From Kiritimatiellia bacterium (GTDB taxonomy: Bacteria; Verrucomicrobiota; Kiritimatiellia; RFP12; UBA1067): a DNA stretch of 36,333 nt. The stretch lies in assembly GCA_017544725.1 (NCBI GenBank), contig JAFYDR010000032.1, forward strand, positions 1-36,333. The letters are read 5' to 3'. The translations under genes were made by a program, and so were the position numbers. A model generated the notes under the pieces. That model had not been told where the DNA came from. It saw only the letters and a list, made by a program, of their open reading frames with translations, and made no database searches. Each line of letters begins with the position of its first letter. Positions within the stretch are counted from its first letter, which is position 1. This document shows, one piece after another, positions 7,952 to 16,293 of this stretch.

Positions 7952-10049
7952 CTGGCGGATCCTCGCCGTTTGCCTGGTGTTTGTCATCGGGATCTTCTTC
8001 CTGCTCTTCAGTCTGCGGGACGTGCAGGTCGTGCGCACGGACAACTTCTCTGCGGATTTGCGGCGACAGAGCATCCGTCGCGTCCAAGTGCCGGGCGCAC
8101 GCGGACGGATTTTCGACCGCAATGGAGAATGTCTCGCGGACAATCGCGCCAGTTACTGTATCGCTTACTACGTGGAGGAACTGCGTCGGCGCGGCAAGTG
8201 GACGCGAACCATCGACGCGGTGAACCAGAGCATCGACCGTTTCGCCGTCATTCTCGGCGTACCGCGCATGGTTTCCTATGCGCAGGTGACGAACCACGTG
8301 ATGCAGAGTCTGCCGATGCCGTTGTTGGCGTGGCGGGACATCGGGCAGGAGACTCTGGCGCGGTGGGCAGCCCATGCGGACGAATTTCCCGAGGTGGACA
8401 TCTACGTCCAGCCTGAACGGCGTTATCCGAAAGGAACGTTGGCGAATCATCTGCTGGGTTATGTGGGACGAGACAAACCGAAACCGTTGCCCGGAGAGAA
8501 AGTCCATTATTTCCTCCCTGAGATGGTCGGACGAGCCGGCATGGAGAAGCAAGCGAACGCAGACTTGACCGGAATTGCGGGTGGTCGCCTGATTCGCGTC
8601 GATGCACGCGGCTACAAGAACATGGTTCTCAACGATGTGGCGGCAACTCCCGGAAAAGACATCTACCTGACAATCGACTGCCGGTTGCAGGAGGCGCTGG
8701 AAAAGGCTCTGCGCGGTTACTGTGGCGCGGGCGCCGTGGTCGATCCCCGCAATGGCGAAATTCTGGCGTTGGCGAGTGCCCCCTCTTACGATCCAAACGA
8801 ATTCGTTCCCATCTTGCGCGAGGGTATCTGGAAACGTCTGAACGAGAATCCGCAACGACCGTTGCTGAACCGCGCGATTCAGGGTCGCTATGCGCCGGGC
8901 AGTACCTTCAAAACCATCACCGCGCTTGCCGCTTTACAGTCCGGCTACTCGCCCCACGCCGTGTACGATTGTCAAGGCATATACACACTGGGACCGATGA
9001 AACTGCGTTGCTGGGACGGATATGGACACGGACCGATTGAACTGCGCAAGGCAATCGAACAGTCCTGTAACGCCTTTTTCTGCAACATGGGTTATACGAT
9101 CGGTTACGATGCGATCTACCGCGCCGCGAAGAGTGCCGGACTAGGAGTGGCGACGGGCATCGACCTGCCCGCCGAGGACAGCGGTCTGCTGCCAACGCCA
9201 GACTGGAAGATGAAGCGCATGAAAATGAAGTGGAATGCGGGCGACACTTGCCACATCTCGATCGGTCAGGGGCTGTTGCTAACCACGCCGTTACAGATGG
9301 CTTTCGTCAGTTCGCTTTTCGCGAACGGGGGTACGCGCATGAAGCCGCAGTTGCGTCTCCACACGCCGTCCGTCTGGAACCGTTATGACGCGATTCCGCA
9401 ACAGGGCGTACCGACGCAGTGGCCGAAACACGCGGTGGATCTCGTGCGAACCGGAATGCGCGATGTCGCGACACTCGGCACGGGACGACGCACGCAGACC
9501 AACTACGAGACGAAACAAGAAATCGCCGTTCAGGTCGCCGCGAAAACGGGAACGGCGGAGTTCGACGTGCGAGGGGAACGCCACAAGAACACGTGGGTGA
9601 TCGCCTTCGCGCCCTACGATTCGGAGGCGAGCCTGGCGCTGGCGATTGTTGTGGAGAACGGCGAGTCGGGCGGCAAGACGGCCGCGCCGATGGCCTACCG
9701 CGTCTTTGCCGAAGCGTTCGGCGAAGTGCCGGTACACCGCGAGGAAGAAGAGCCGCACACAGACGACGAGCAACCGACTCCTGCGCCTCCTGCGCCAGAG
9801 CCCGAAGAGACGGGGACAACACAAACCTCCCGCCCGCACGAACGCGGAATCCTTCATGGGGATAACTTAGAAAGCCACCGCATCTCGTCACTCGTCACTC
9901 GTCACTGCCGCCTCTGGCGGCTTGCCTCTCAGCTTCCCCGCTTCTCATCTGGCGGTTCCGCCGCCTGTCACTCGTCATTCGTCATTCGTCACTCGTCATT
10001 GCCGCCTCTGGCGGCTCTAAGTTATAGGCAAGGAGGCGCGCGATGCTGA
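7920..10049 (+). CDS. mrdA: Penicillin-binding protein 2, elongation transpeptidase, with a repeat-derived C-terminal tail
   Basis: PBP2 cross-links side-wall peptidoglycan together with RodA. An N-terminal membrane anchor (residues ~13-35) is followed by the pedestal domain (VPGARGRIFDRNG, YPKGTLANHLLGYVG) and the transpeptidase domain. The catalytic motifs are STFK with Ser328, SCN from about residue 382, and KTG at 542-544. The family core ends near residue 604 (VFAEAFGEVP). The last ~105 residues are unusual: an acidic and Pro-rich stretch (EEEEP, PAPPAPEPEE), then about 70 residues encoded by the repeat DNA found in the intergenic regions. The start ATG at 7920 follows AGAGG and overlaps mreD by 32 nt. 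The stop overlaps rodA by 7 nt. Confidence 0.96.
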   Translation: MESSGQKLTDNWRILAVCLVFVIGIFFLLFSLRDVQVVRTDNFSADLRRQSIRRVQVPGARGRIFDRNGECLADNRASYCIAYYVEELRRRGKWTRTIDAVNQSIDRFAVILGVPRMVSYAQVTNHVMQSLPMPLLAWRDIGQETLARWAAHADEFPEVDIYVQPERRYPKGTLANHLLGYVGRDKPKPLPGEKVHYFLPEMVGRAGMEKQANADLTGIAGGRLIRVDARGYKNMVLNDVAATPGKDIYLTIDCRLQEALEKALRGYCGAGAVVDPRNGEILALASAPSYDPNEFVPILREGIWKRLNENPQRPLLNRAIQGRYAPGSTFKTITALAALQSGYSPHAVYDCQGIYTLGPMKLRCWDGYGHGPIELRKAIEQSCNAFFCNMGYTIGYDAIYRAAKSAGLGVATGIDLPAEDSGLLPTPDWKMKRMKMKWNAGDTCHISIGQGLLLTTPLQMAFVSSLFANGGTRMKPQLRLHTPSVWNRYDAIPQQGVPTQWPKHAVDLVRTGMRDVATLGTGRRTQTNYETKQEIAVQVAAKTGTAEFDVRGERHKNTWVIAFAPYDSEASLALAIVVENGESGGKTAAPMAYRVFAEAFGEVPVHREEEEPHTDDEQPTPAPPAPEPEETGTTQTSRPHERGILHGDNLESHRISSLVTRHCRLWRLASQLPRFSSGGSAACHSSFVIRHSSLPPLAALSYRQGGARC
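9843..10015 (+). repeat. Element fragment, heptamer runs and hairpins inside the PBP2 gene
   Basis: Bases 9843-9885 resemble the interior of the MITE-like element (compare 5183-5227). Then CGTCACT occurs three times (9886-9906), followed by the hairpin GCCGCC-TCT-GGCGGC (9907-9921). A second hairpin GGCGG-TT-CCGCC lies at about 9951-9964. Five more heptamers follow at 9966-10000, ending in a second GCCGCC-TCT-GGCGGC at 10001-10015. All of it is in frame within mrdA. Confidence 0.85.
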
Positions 10050-11215
10050 ACGGCCTTCGTAGGAAAATCCGGAAGATGAGTCCGACGATGATTGTCTGCA
10101 TGGTGATCCTGATCGTCCTCGGCGTCCTGTTCGTCTATAGCGCCTGTTCCATTCGTGAGGACCAGTCGTTGCGCGTTCTCTATCTGCATCATGCGGTGAT
10201 GGGCATACTGGGATTGGGCGCGTACTTCCTTGCGGCTTGCTATCCATACCGTGCGATTTTCCGGTGGCGGTGGATTTTCTATGCGACGACACTCGGACTC
10301 CTCGTACTGGTGTTGTTGATTGGTAGCGAGACAATGGGTGCGCGGCGTTGGCTTTTCGGAATCCAACCGAGCGAACTGGCGAAGTTCGCGATCATTCTCG
10401 TCCTCGCCCGGCTCTATGGACGTCCCGGTGCCAAGCGTGGCGTGGGCGCGTTCCTGCTCACGCTGGCGATCGTCGGTGCCCCCTGCGCATTGATTCTCCT
10501 GCAGCCGGATCTCGGAACTGCGCTGGTACTCTTCCCGACGGTCTTTGCCATGCTCTTCGCCGCAAAGGTCTGTCCGCGTGTGGTGTGGAGCTGTTTCCTG
10601 ACGGGCGCGCTGCTGGTTGCCACGCTTTTGAGCGTCATCTGGTACGCCGACCGCCCGAACGTTCCGCAAGAGCGTCGCGACCGGCTGATTCGCGCCACCT
10701 GCCTCCGTCCGCACCAAGTCAGGCGCTTGCAAGTCTTTCTTTTCCCGGACCGTGATCTGCACGGGAGCGGGTATAATCGCCACCAGTCCGAAATCGCAGT
10801 CGGGTCCGGTGGATTCTGGGGCAAGGGATACCTCAAGGGAGAGCAGTATTCGCTGGGGTATCTTCCGCCGTCGATTTCGACGAACGACTTCATCTTTTCT
10901 GTTTTGGCCGAAGAGAAGGGGTTCGCCGGATCGTTGCTTGTGTTGTCGCTCTTCCTCGGACTGTTGGTGTCCGGCATGGGAGTGGCGTACCGGTGTCAGG
11001 ACGACACGGGAAGGCTGTACTGCGTCGGCGTCATGACGCTGATCTTTTCGCACATGTTTATCAACATTGCGATGACGATCGGGCTGATGCCGATTACCGG
11101 GCTTCCATTGCCGTTCATCAGTTACGGGCGTACCTTCCTCTTCACCGCAATGGTGATGCTGGGAATCGTCCAAAGCGTATCCGTATTCGGGCATGAACCC
11201 GAAGAAAGGTTTTAG
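10043..11215 (+). CDS. rodA: RodA, SEDS-family peptidoglycan glycosyltransferase
   Basis: RodA polymerises lipid II into glycan strands during cell elongation. The 390-aa protein has about ten helices and the SEDS signatures GARRWLFGIQPSELAKF (~95-115), LLQPDLGTALVLF (~155), SEIAVGSGGFWGKGY in the large periplasmic loop, FIFSVLAEEKGF and the C-terminal GLMPITGLPLPFISYG. After SYG the usual GxS is replaced by RTFL, a small departure from the consensus. The start ATG at 10043 follows GGAGG (10032-10036) and overlaps the PBP2 stop by 7 nt, so the polymerase and the transpeptidase are translationally coupled. Confidence 0.96.
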   Translation: MLNGLRRKIRKMSPTMIVCMVILIVLGVLFVYSACSIREDQSLRVLYLHHAVMGILGLGAYFLAACYPYRAIFRWRWIFYATTLGLLVLVLLIGSETMGARRWLFGIQPSELAKFAIILVLARLYGRPGAKRGVGAFLLTLAIVGAPCALILLQPDLGTALVLFPTVFAMLFAAKVCPRVVWSCFLTGALLVATLLSVIWYADRPNVPQERRDRLIRATCLRPHQVRRLQVFLFPDRDLHGSGYNRHQSEIAVGSGGFWGKGYLKGEQYSLGYLPPSISTNDFIFSVLAEEKGFAGSLLVLSLFLGLLVSGMGVAYRCQDDTGRLYCVGVMTLIFSHMFINIAMTIGLMPITGLPLPFISYGRTFLFTAMVMLGIVQSVSVFGHEPEERF

Positions 11216-11226
11216 GAGGTATTGTG

Positions 11227-12813
11227 ATGCTATTGGATTTGTTCAAGAAGAAGGAAACGAAGCGAGAGATCGTGATCAATGTCGAGCGGCTGGAGACACG
11301 CGTTGCCGTAATCGAGAACGGTCGGCTGGAGGAGTTCCAGTGTGAGCATCCGACGCAGGAACGTCTGGTCGGCAGCATTTTCAAGGGACGCATCCAGAAT
11401 CTGGAGCACGACCTTCAGGCCGCGTTCGTCGATATCGGTCTGAAGAAGAACGCCTTCCTGCACTACTGGGACATGGTGCCCGATGACGACAGCCGCTTGG
11501 ACGAGGATGACGATTCCGACCGCCGTCCGCGTCGTCACAAGTTGACGAACGAGGAGGTGCAGAAGCGCTTCGCGCCCGGCACGGAGATTGTCGTGCAGGT
11601 CACCAAGGGACCGATCAGCACGAAGGGTCCCCGCGTGACCGCGAGCCTGAGTCTGCCGGGACGGTATCTCGTGATGATGCCGGACACCAGCCTGAAAGGC
11701 GTCTCCCGCAAGATCGGCGATGCGGAAGAGCGGCGTCGCCTGAAGAAGATTCTCGACCGTCTCCCGCTTCCCGACAATGCGGGGTTGATCGTGCGTACCG
11801 CCGGACAGGATGCGAACAAGCGCGCGTTCGTGCGTGACCTGCGCAGTCTCTGGGAGCAGTGGAATATGTTGCAGAAGAACATCCGTACGCTCAAGGCACC
11901 CGCTTGCGTCTATGAGGAGCCCGATTTGATCGAGCGCGTCGTGCGCGACTGGTTGACCGAGGATGTGGATCGCGTGACGATCGACGACGAAGAGTCCTTC
12001 AACCGCATCCGCGAGGTCGCCAGCCGCATCTCCCGCCACGCCAAGAAGATCATCACGCATTACGACGGCGAGCAACCGATCTTCGATTACTACGGCGTGG
12101 AGCGGCAGCTGGCCGAGGCGTTCCGCCGCAAGGTGAACCTGAAGAGCGGCGGGTACCTCGTCGTGGATGAGACCGAAGCAATGATCGCGATTGACGTGAA
12201 CACGGGACGCCATCGCGGTAAGGGATCGCAGGAAGACGCGATTGTCGAGGTGAACTTGGAGGCAGTCGATGAGGTTGCGCGGCAGCTCCGTCTCCGCAAT
12301 ATCGGCGGTCTGGTCGTCGTCGATTTGATCGACATGAAATCGCGCAAGCACCAGAACGCGGTTTACAAGGCGATGAAACACGCGCTCAAGCGTGACCGCG
12401 CACGTACCAACGTGTTGCAAATTTCGGAACTCGGACTGATGGAGATGACGCGCCAGCGGCAGGAATCCAGCCTGCTCTCCCAGCTCTACACCGACTGCCC
12501 GTACTGCAAGGGACACGGATTGATCAAATCGCCTCTCGCGCTCAGCGTGGATATTCAGCGGCAGATCGCCGCCCTCATGCGCAAGGAACGTGCAGAGGGA
12601 AACACCTCTGTCGAACTGCAGATCGTAGTCGCGCCCAGCGTGTTGGAGCGTCTGCGCACGGCGGACGAGGCGTTTCTGGTCGATCTCCAGCGCCAATACA
12701 GCGGTCGCCTGACCTTCAAGTCGGAACTCCACCGCCACCCGGAATCCTTCTGCATCGCCGACGGGCAGACCGGAACGATCCTCTATTCGGTCGGGGAGAA
12801 CATCCTGTCGTAA
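11227..12813 (+). CDS. rng: Ribonuclease G/E family endoribonuclease
   Basis: This enzyme cleaves single-stranded RNA 5' ends in rRNA maturation and mRNA decay. The 528-aa protein has an S1-like RNA-binding domain (residues ~45-135) with an acidic insert rich in Asp. The RNase E/G catalytic region follows, with metal-binding Asp323 in IDVNTG and Asp366/Asp369 in VVDLIDM, and the Zn-link CPYCKGHG (C424, C427). It lacks the long C-terminal scaffold of RNase E, so RNase G is the better name. AGGAGG at 11214-11219 fits the ATG at 11227. A GTG at 11224 is in frame but too close. Its position just after rodA matches the mre-rng neighbourhood known in other bacteria. Confidence 0.95.
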   Translation: MLLDLFKKKETKREIVINVERLETRVAVIENGRLEEFQCEHPTQERLVGSIFKGRIQNLEHDLQAAFVDIGLKKNAFLHYWDMVPDDDSRLDEDDDSDRRPRRHKLTNEEVQKRFAPGTEIVVQVTKGPISTKGPRVTASLSLPGRYLVMMPDTSLKGVSRKIGDAEERRRLKKILDRLPLPDNAGLIVRTAGQDANKRAFVRDLRSLWEQWNMLQKNIRTLKAPACVYEEPDLIERVVRDWLTEDVDRVTIDDEESFNRIREVASRISRHAKKIITHYDGEQPIFDYYGVERQLAEAFRRKVNLKSGGYLVVDETEAMIAIDVNTGRHRGKGSQEDAIVEVNLEAVDEVARQLRLRNIGGLVVVDLIDMKSRKHQNAVYKAMKHALKRDRARTNVLQISELGLMEMTRQRQESSLLSQLYTDCPYCKGHGLIKSPLALSVDIQRQIAALMRKERAEGNTSVELQIVVAPSVLERLRTADEAFLVDLQRQYSGRLTFKSELHRHPESFCIADGQTGTILYSVGENILS

Positions 12814-12841
12814 CGGACGGGGAAGGAGAACGGGAACAGAA

Positions 12842-13630
12842 ATGACGAAACCTGTTTGTATCGCACTTTTGGTGATCGGGCTGTGCCTGCCTTCCCTCGC
12901 GGAAGAAACCGTGCAGCCGTCAGCCACGCAACAAGAAGAGATCGAGGAACAGTTGACCGCCGTGCAGACGCTACGCGCCTGTACGCGGCTGTTGCCGACG
13001 GAAAAGCTGATTCTCACCGGCGAGATTTGTATGCGCAAGGCGCGCGGAATCGTGCTGGAGCGGTTTCCGTACAAGCTGATGCTGGACTGGGGTGCGACGC
13101 CCCCCTGCGCGGAAATCCTCCTGCTTAACAAGTCGGGTGACGCGATTCTGCAGCGGGCCGTACTCACCCGTCCGAGTGAAACTGTCTCGCAAATCGCGAT
13201 TTTCAACGGTCCGGAACAAAAGCGCGTACAGGATCCGAACTACTCCAGTCGCATCATGGGCACGGACATCACTTGGCTCGACCTCTCGCTGGACTTTCTC
13301 TGGTGGCCCGACGCGCGTTTTGACAACGTGCCGCGCGGCGACAGCCGTAACGGGCGCGACTGCGATATCCTGATCACGACCCCGCCGCAACCGATCCCCG
13401 GTTGCACCGGCGTACGTGTGTGGGTGGACCGAAAACTCCGTTGCATCATGCAGGCGGAACAACTCGGGCCGCAGGGCGCGCCCGTGCGTAAATTTTGGGT
13501 ACAGCGTGTGAAGAAAATGAACGACCGGTGGATGATCAAGGATATGGAGGTGGAGACTCTCAACAGCGGACACCGGACGCAGTTGCTGGTCGATGATGTC
13601 GCGTCGGCCTCTGAAGTCGCCAAGCCATGA
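12842..13630 (+). CDS. LolA-like outer-membrane lipoprotein-sorting protein
   Basis: The 262-aa protein starts with a signal peptide (hydrophobic IALLVIGLCLPSLA, cleavage near residue 20). The mature part resembles the outer membrane lipoprotein-sorting proteins of the LolA/LolB-fold family: IMGTDITWLDLSLDFLWWPD, GVRVWVDRKLRCIMQAE, and a C-terminal run of strands ending WMIKDMEVETLNSGHRTQL. Such proteins bind acyl chains in the periplasm, but the exact client is unknown here. The ATG at 12842 lies 14 nt after AAGGAG, and its stop overlaps the next ATG as ATGA, so it is coupled to the CNNM gene. Confidence 0.82.
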   Translation: MTKPVCIALLVIGLCLPSLAEETVQPSATQQEEIEEQLTAVQTLRACTRLLPTEKLILTGEICMRKARGIVLERFPYKLMLDWGATPPCAEILLLNKSGDAILQRAVLTRPSETVSQIAIFNGPEQKRVQDPNYSSRIMGTDITWLDLSLDFLWWPDARFDNVPRGDSRNGRDCDILITTPPQPIPGCTGVRVWVDRKLRCIMQAEQLGPQGAPVRKFWVQRVKKMNDRWMIKDMEVETLNSGHRTQLLVDDVASASEVAKP

Positions 13631-14961
13631 CGACACTCTCGCTGATCTTTTCGCTGCTGGTCCTCCTTGCACTTTTCGTCCTTTCGGCGTGTTTCTCCGG
13701 AAGCGAGACGGTTCTGTTTTCGCTTTCGGCGATGCAGGTGCAGCGTATCAAGACGCGGAATCCGGTTGCGGGAGAACGGTTGGAAGGATTGCTGAAACGG
13801 CCATCGACGGTTTTATCTACCCTACTCGTCGGCAACTCCTTCGTCAATTTCGCAATCGCCAGTATCGGCTACTTGACGCTCGACAGGTTGACGCCCGATT
13901 ACGCGGAAATCTTCTGCGTACCGCTTCTCACCCTGCTGCTGTTGCTCTTCGGTGAGGTCACACCGAAACGGTTGGCCGTGGGACACGCGGAACGTATCGC
14001 CCCGCTTTGCAGTTATTTCGTCCTCGCAAGCATCTGGATACTCCGTCCGTTTTCCTTCTTCATGGACAACACCTCCCGGATTCTCTTCCGAAAGGCGATC
14101 CGCAAGGAACGGCAGAAGCTGAATGATGACGAACTGTTGACAGTGGTCGAGGTCAGCGCAAAACAAGGCATTTTGGACAGCGAAGAGGTCTCGATGGTCG
14201 ATGGCATCATGCGCCTTTCCGATTTGCAGACGAGCGATGAGATGATCCCGCGCGTGAACATGATCGGGGTCGATCTCGATGACCCGATCGGCGACATCGT
14301 CCACACCGCCCGCGTCTCGCAACACCGCTATCTGCCCGTCTATCGAAAGACGCCCGACGCGGTGGAAGGCTTCCTGGACACGGTGGCGTTTCTGCTCGAC
14401 ACCAACCACGTACTCAAGGATGCGATCATCAGTCCCCCGATGCTCGTCCCCGAAAATCTGCCGCTCGACAAGCTGCTGTTGCAGTTCCAGACGGAGAAAA
14501 AGTCGATCGCCTGTGTGGTTGATGAGTACGGCGGGACGGCGGGAATCATTACACGCGGCGACATTCTGGAACTGGTCGCGGAACCTGTCACGGGGGGTGC
14601 GCAGGGACTCCAACAGGAAGAGATTCGCCAAGAGTCCGCAGACACGTGGTTGCTTGCCGGAACCGCCAGTCTCAAGGAGGTCAACCATGCGGCGGACATC
14701 GAACTGAGTGCCGACGACGCGGATCGGATTTCGGGCTGGATCACGCTCTACTCCGAAAAGATTCCGTACCCGGGTATGGTCGTGACCGCGCAGAACTGCC
14801 GCGTTACGGTTTTGACGATGTCGAAACATCGCGTCACGTCCGTCCGCCTGACCGTCCTGCGCCGCCAAGAGGAAGAGACAGATGTCGATGATTTCTTGGC
14901 GGAAGAGGATGCTGCGGTCGAATCCGAGAACCAAAACTCGAATCGGGAGGATGTCAAATGA
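13627..14961 (+). CDS. CNNM/CBS-domain membrane protein (HlyC/CorC family) with CorC_HlyC domain
   Basis: The 444-aa protein has an N-terminal DUF21/CNNM membrane domain (residues ~1-180; CFSGSETVLFSLS motif, VGNSFVNFAI, FGEVTPKRLAV). A pair of CBS domains follows (~210-330, MIPRVNMIGVDLDD and VVDEYGGTAGIITRGDILELV), then a C-terminal transporter-associated CorC_HlyC domain (~350-420). Members are linked to Mg/Co efflux or magnesium balance, and the related GldE acts in gliding-motility lipoprotein functions. The start ATG overlaps the previous stop. A second CNNM gene overlaps its own stop as ATGA, and such tandem pairs suggest a hetero-oligomer. Confidence 0.92.
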   Translation: MTTLSLIFSLLVLLALFVLSACFSGSETVLFSLSAMQVQRIKTRNPVAGERLEGLLKRPSTVLSTLLVGNSFVNFAIASIGYLTLDRLTPDYAEIFCVPLLTLLLLLFGEVTPKRLAVGHAERIAPLCSYFVLASIWILRPFSFFMDNTSRILFRKAIRKERQKLNDDELLTVVEVSAKQGILDSEEVSMVDGIMRLSDLQTSDEMIPRVNMIGVDLDDPIGDIVHTARVSQHRYLPVYRKTPDAVEGFLDTVAFLLDTNHVLKDAIISPPMLVPENLPLDKLLLQFQTEKKSIACVVDEYGGTAGIITRGDILELVAEPVTGGAQGLQQEEIRQESADTWLLAGTASLKEVNHAADIELSADDADRISGWITLYSEKIPYPGMVVTAQNCRVTVLTMSKHRVTSVRLTVLRRQEEETDVDDFLAEEDAAVESENQNSNREDVK

Positions 14962-15947
14962 GCGCATGGCAAGGCATCCTTCTCGCCCTCGGCATGGTGG
15001 TCAGCGTCCTGCTCGCAGGGTTCTTTTCCGGAATTGAAACCGGCATGATGTCGGTGAACAGCGCACGACTCATGCACTGGGTACACTCCGGCGTGGAAGA
15101 GGCAAAACGACTCTACTCGTTCATCACCGACATGCAACGCACGCTCGCGACTATTCTTGTCGGGACGAATCTGATGAATGTGCTCCTTTCCACTCTTTCC
15201 GCCTACGCCGCCACACACTACTTTGCTGAGTATCCGGTTTGGCAGACAACCTTCTCCTGTTTCTCCGCCTGCATGATGCTGTATCTGGGCGACTATCTGC
15301 CGAAGCTGCTCTTCGCCAGCCGACCGTTGCGGCGAACAGTTGCCGCCTGTCCCCTATTCAGCTGTTTCGCATGGGTTCTCACACCATTCACGAAACTTGT
15401 CATGGCGCTCACCGAACGGTTTGTGCCGAAGGCGGACAGCAAATCCAACGACAAGTTCCTGATGTCGCTGGACTACCTAGAGAACATCGTAACGGACAAG
15501 AAAAAGGGGGCTGACATCTCCCCTCTGGAACGATTGATGATCCAGCGCGTACTCTCCCTCCGTTCTCGAACGGCAGGAGAGCTGATGATTCCCATTGACA
15601 AAGTAGATAAGGTGACCGAGGAGATGTCGATCCGCGATTGCTGTCAGGCGGTACGGCAATCGGGACAGGTACGCGTTCCCGTTTTCAACGCCGATTCCAG
15701 TCTGTGTGTGGGCATCCTCAACGTCTTGGACGAGCTTTACCACAAAACACCGCCCGGCACCTTGGTCAAAACGCTGCAACTACGCAGTCCCGCCTATGCG
15801 GATATCGGTGAACTCGCCGACAACCTTCTGCCGCAAATGCGCCTCCATCGTTGCCCATTCGTAATCGTCCGTAGGGGAGCGGACATCCGTCCAATAGGAA
15901 TCGTGACAGAGTCCATCCTGTTAGACCTGTTGACCGGCGACGAGTGA
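14958..15947 (+). CDS. Second CNNM/CBS-domain membrane protein, lacking the C-terminal CorC_HlyC domain
   Basis: The 329-aa protein repeats the plan of its neighbour. The DUF21/CNNM membrane domain (residues ~1-175) has the motif FFSGIETGMMSVNSARL and a GDYLPKLLFASRP segment where the family has GE.xPK. It is followed by CBS-type repeats (LMIPIDKVDKVTEEMS, RVPVFNADSSLCVGILNVLDEL, PIGIVTESILLDLL). It stops right after the second CBS domain, so the transporter-associated domain present in the first gene is missing. The paired arrangement and 4-nt overlap suggest the two proteins work together. Confidence 0.9.
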   Translation: MSAWQGILLALGMVVSVLLAGFFSGIETGMMSVNSARLMHWVHSGVEEAKRLYSFITDMQRTLATILVGTNLMNVLLSTLSAYAATHYFAEYPVWQTTFSCFSACMMLYLGDYLPKLLFASRPLRRTVAACPLFSCFAWVLTPFTKLVMALTERFVPKADSKSNDKFLMSLDYLENIVTDKKKGADISPLERLMIQRVLSLRSRTAGELMIPIDKVDKVTEEMSIRDCCQAVRQSGQVRVPVFNADSSLCVGILNVLDELYHKTPPGTLVKTLQLRSPAYADIGELADNLLPQMRLHRCPFVIVRRGADIRPIGIVTESILLDLLTGDE

Positions 15948-15984
15948 GACGGAGGGCAAAGCCGCCAGCAGAAAAGCTGAGAGG

Positions 15985-16146
15985 CTGGTTAAGCACGCTT
16001 CTCAGCTTAACACGCTTCACGGGACTGGCGGGACTAACGGGACAGGCGAGACTGGCGGCTAAACCCCCGTCTCCATCGTCCCCACCTTTTCAGCTGGTGG
16101 CTCTGCCGCCCTTCATTCGTCACTCGTCACTGCCGCCTTTGGCGGC
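15985..16146 (+). repeat. Intergenic repeat mosaic between the CNNM operon and the GH2 gene
   Basis: Nonamers run from 15985 to about 16059 (ACGCTTCAC, GGGACTGGC, GGGACTAAC, GGGACAGGC and others). They pass into the block shared with 19876-19904 and the reverse of 34957-34997. Two CGTCACT heptamers (16118-16131) then abut the hairpin GCCGCC-TTT-GGCGGC at 16132-16146. No gene lies between 15948 and 16293. Confidence 0.75.
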
Positions 16147-16207
16147 TCGCCTCTCAGCTGGTGTCCCCCTTCCCCCTGTTTCTTCGCTAGCGTTTGATTC
16201 GAATGTT

Positions 16208-16216
16208 TGGTATAAT
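16208..16216 (+). promoter_or_regulatory. Predicted extended -10 promoter of the GH2 gene
   Basis: TGGTATAAT is a consensus -10 box with the extended TG. No good -35 box is visible at 17 bp. The leader to the ATG at 16294 carries a small inverted repeat GAGGC (16241-16245) with GCCTC (16252-16256). Confidence 0.65.
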
Positions 16217-16293
16217 GGATGTCATGCGAAAGAGTTTTGAGAGGCGATCGTGCCTCGTTCTTCTCGCAAGAAGCCTGTAAAAAAGAGGTGCTG

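Noticed and set aside
9886..10000. CRISPR-like array
   Set aside because: Repeats of 7-9 bp run without spacers of regular length and there are no cas genes; they are simple tandem repeats.
11230..13206. 658-aa minus-strand frame opposite the RNase G gene
   Set aside because: The RNase G frame has conserved catalytic and Zn-link motifs; the antisense frame is a shadow.
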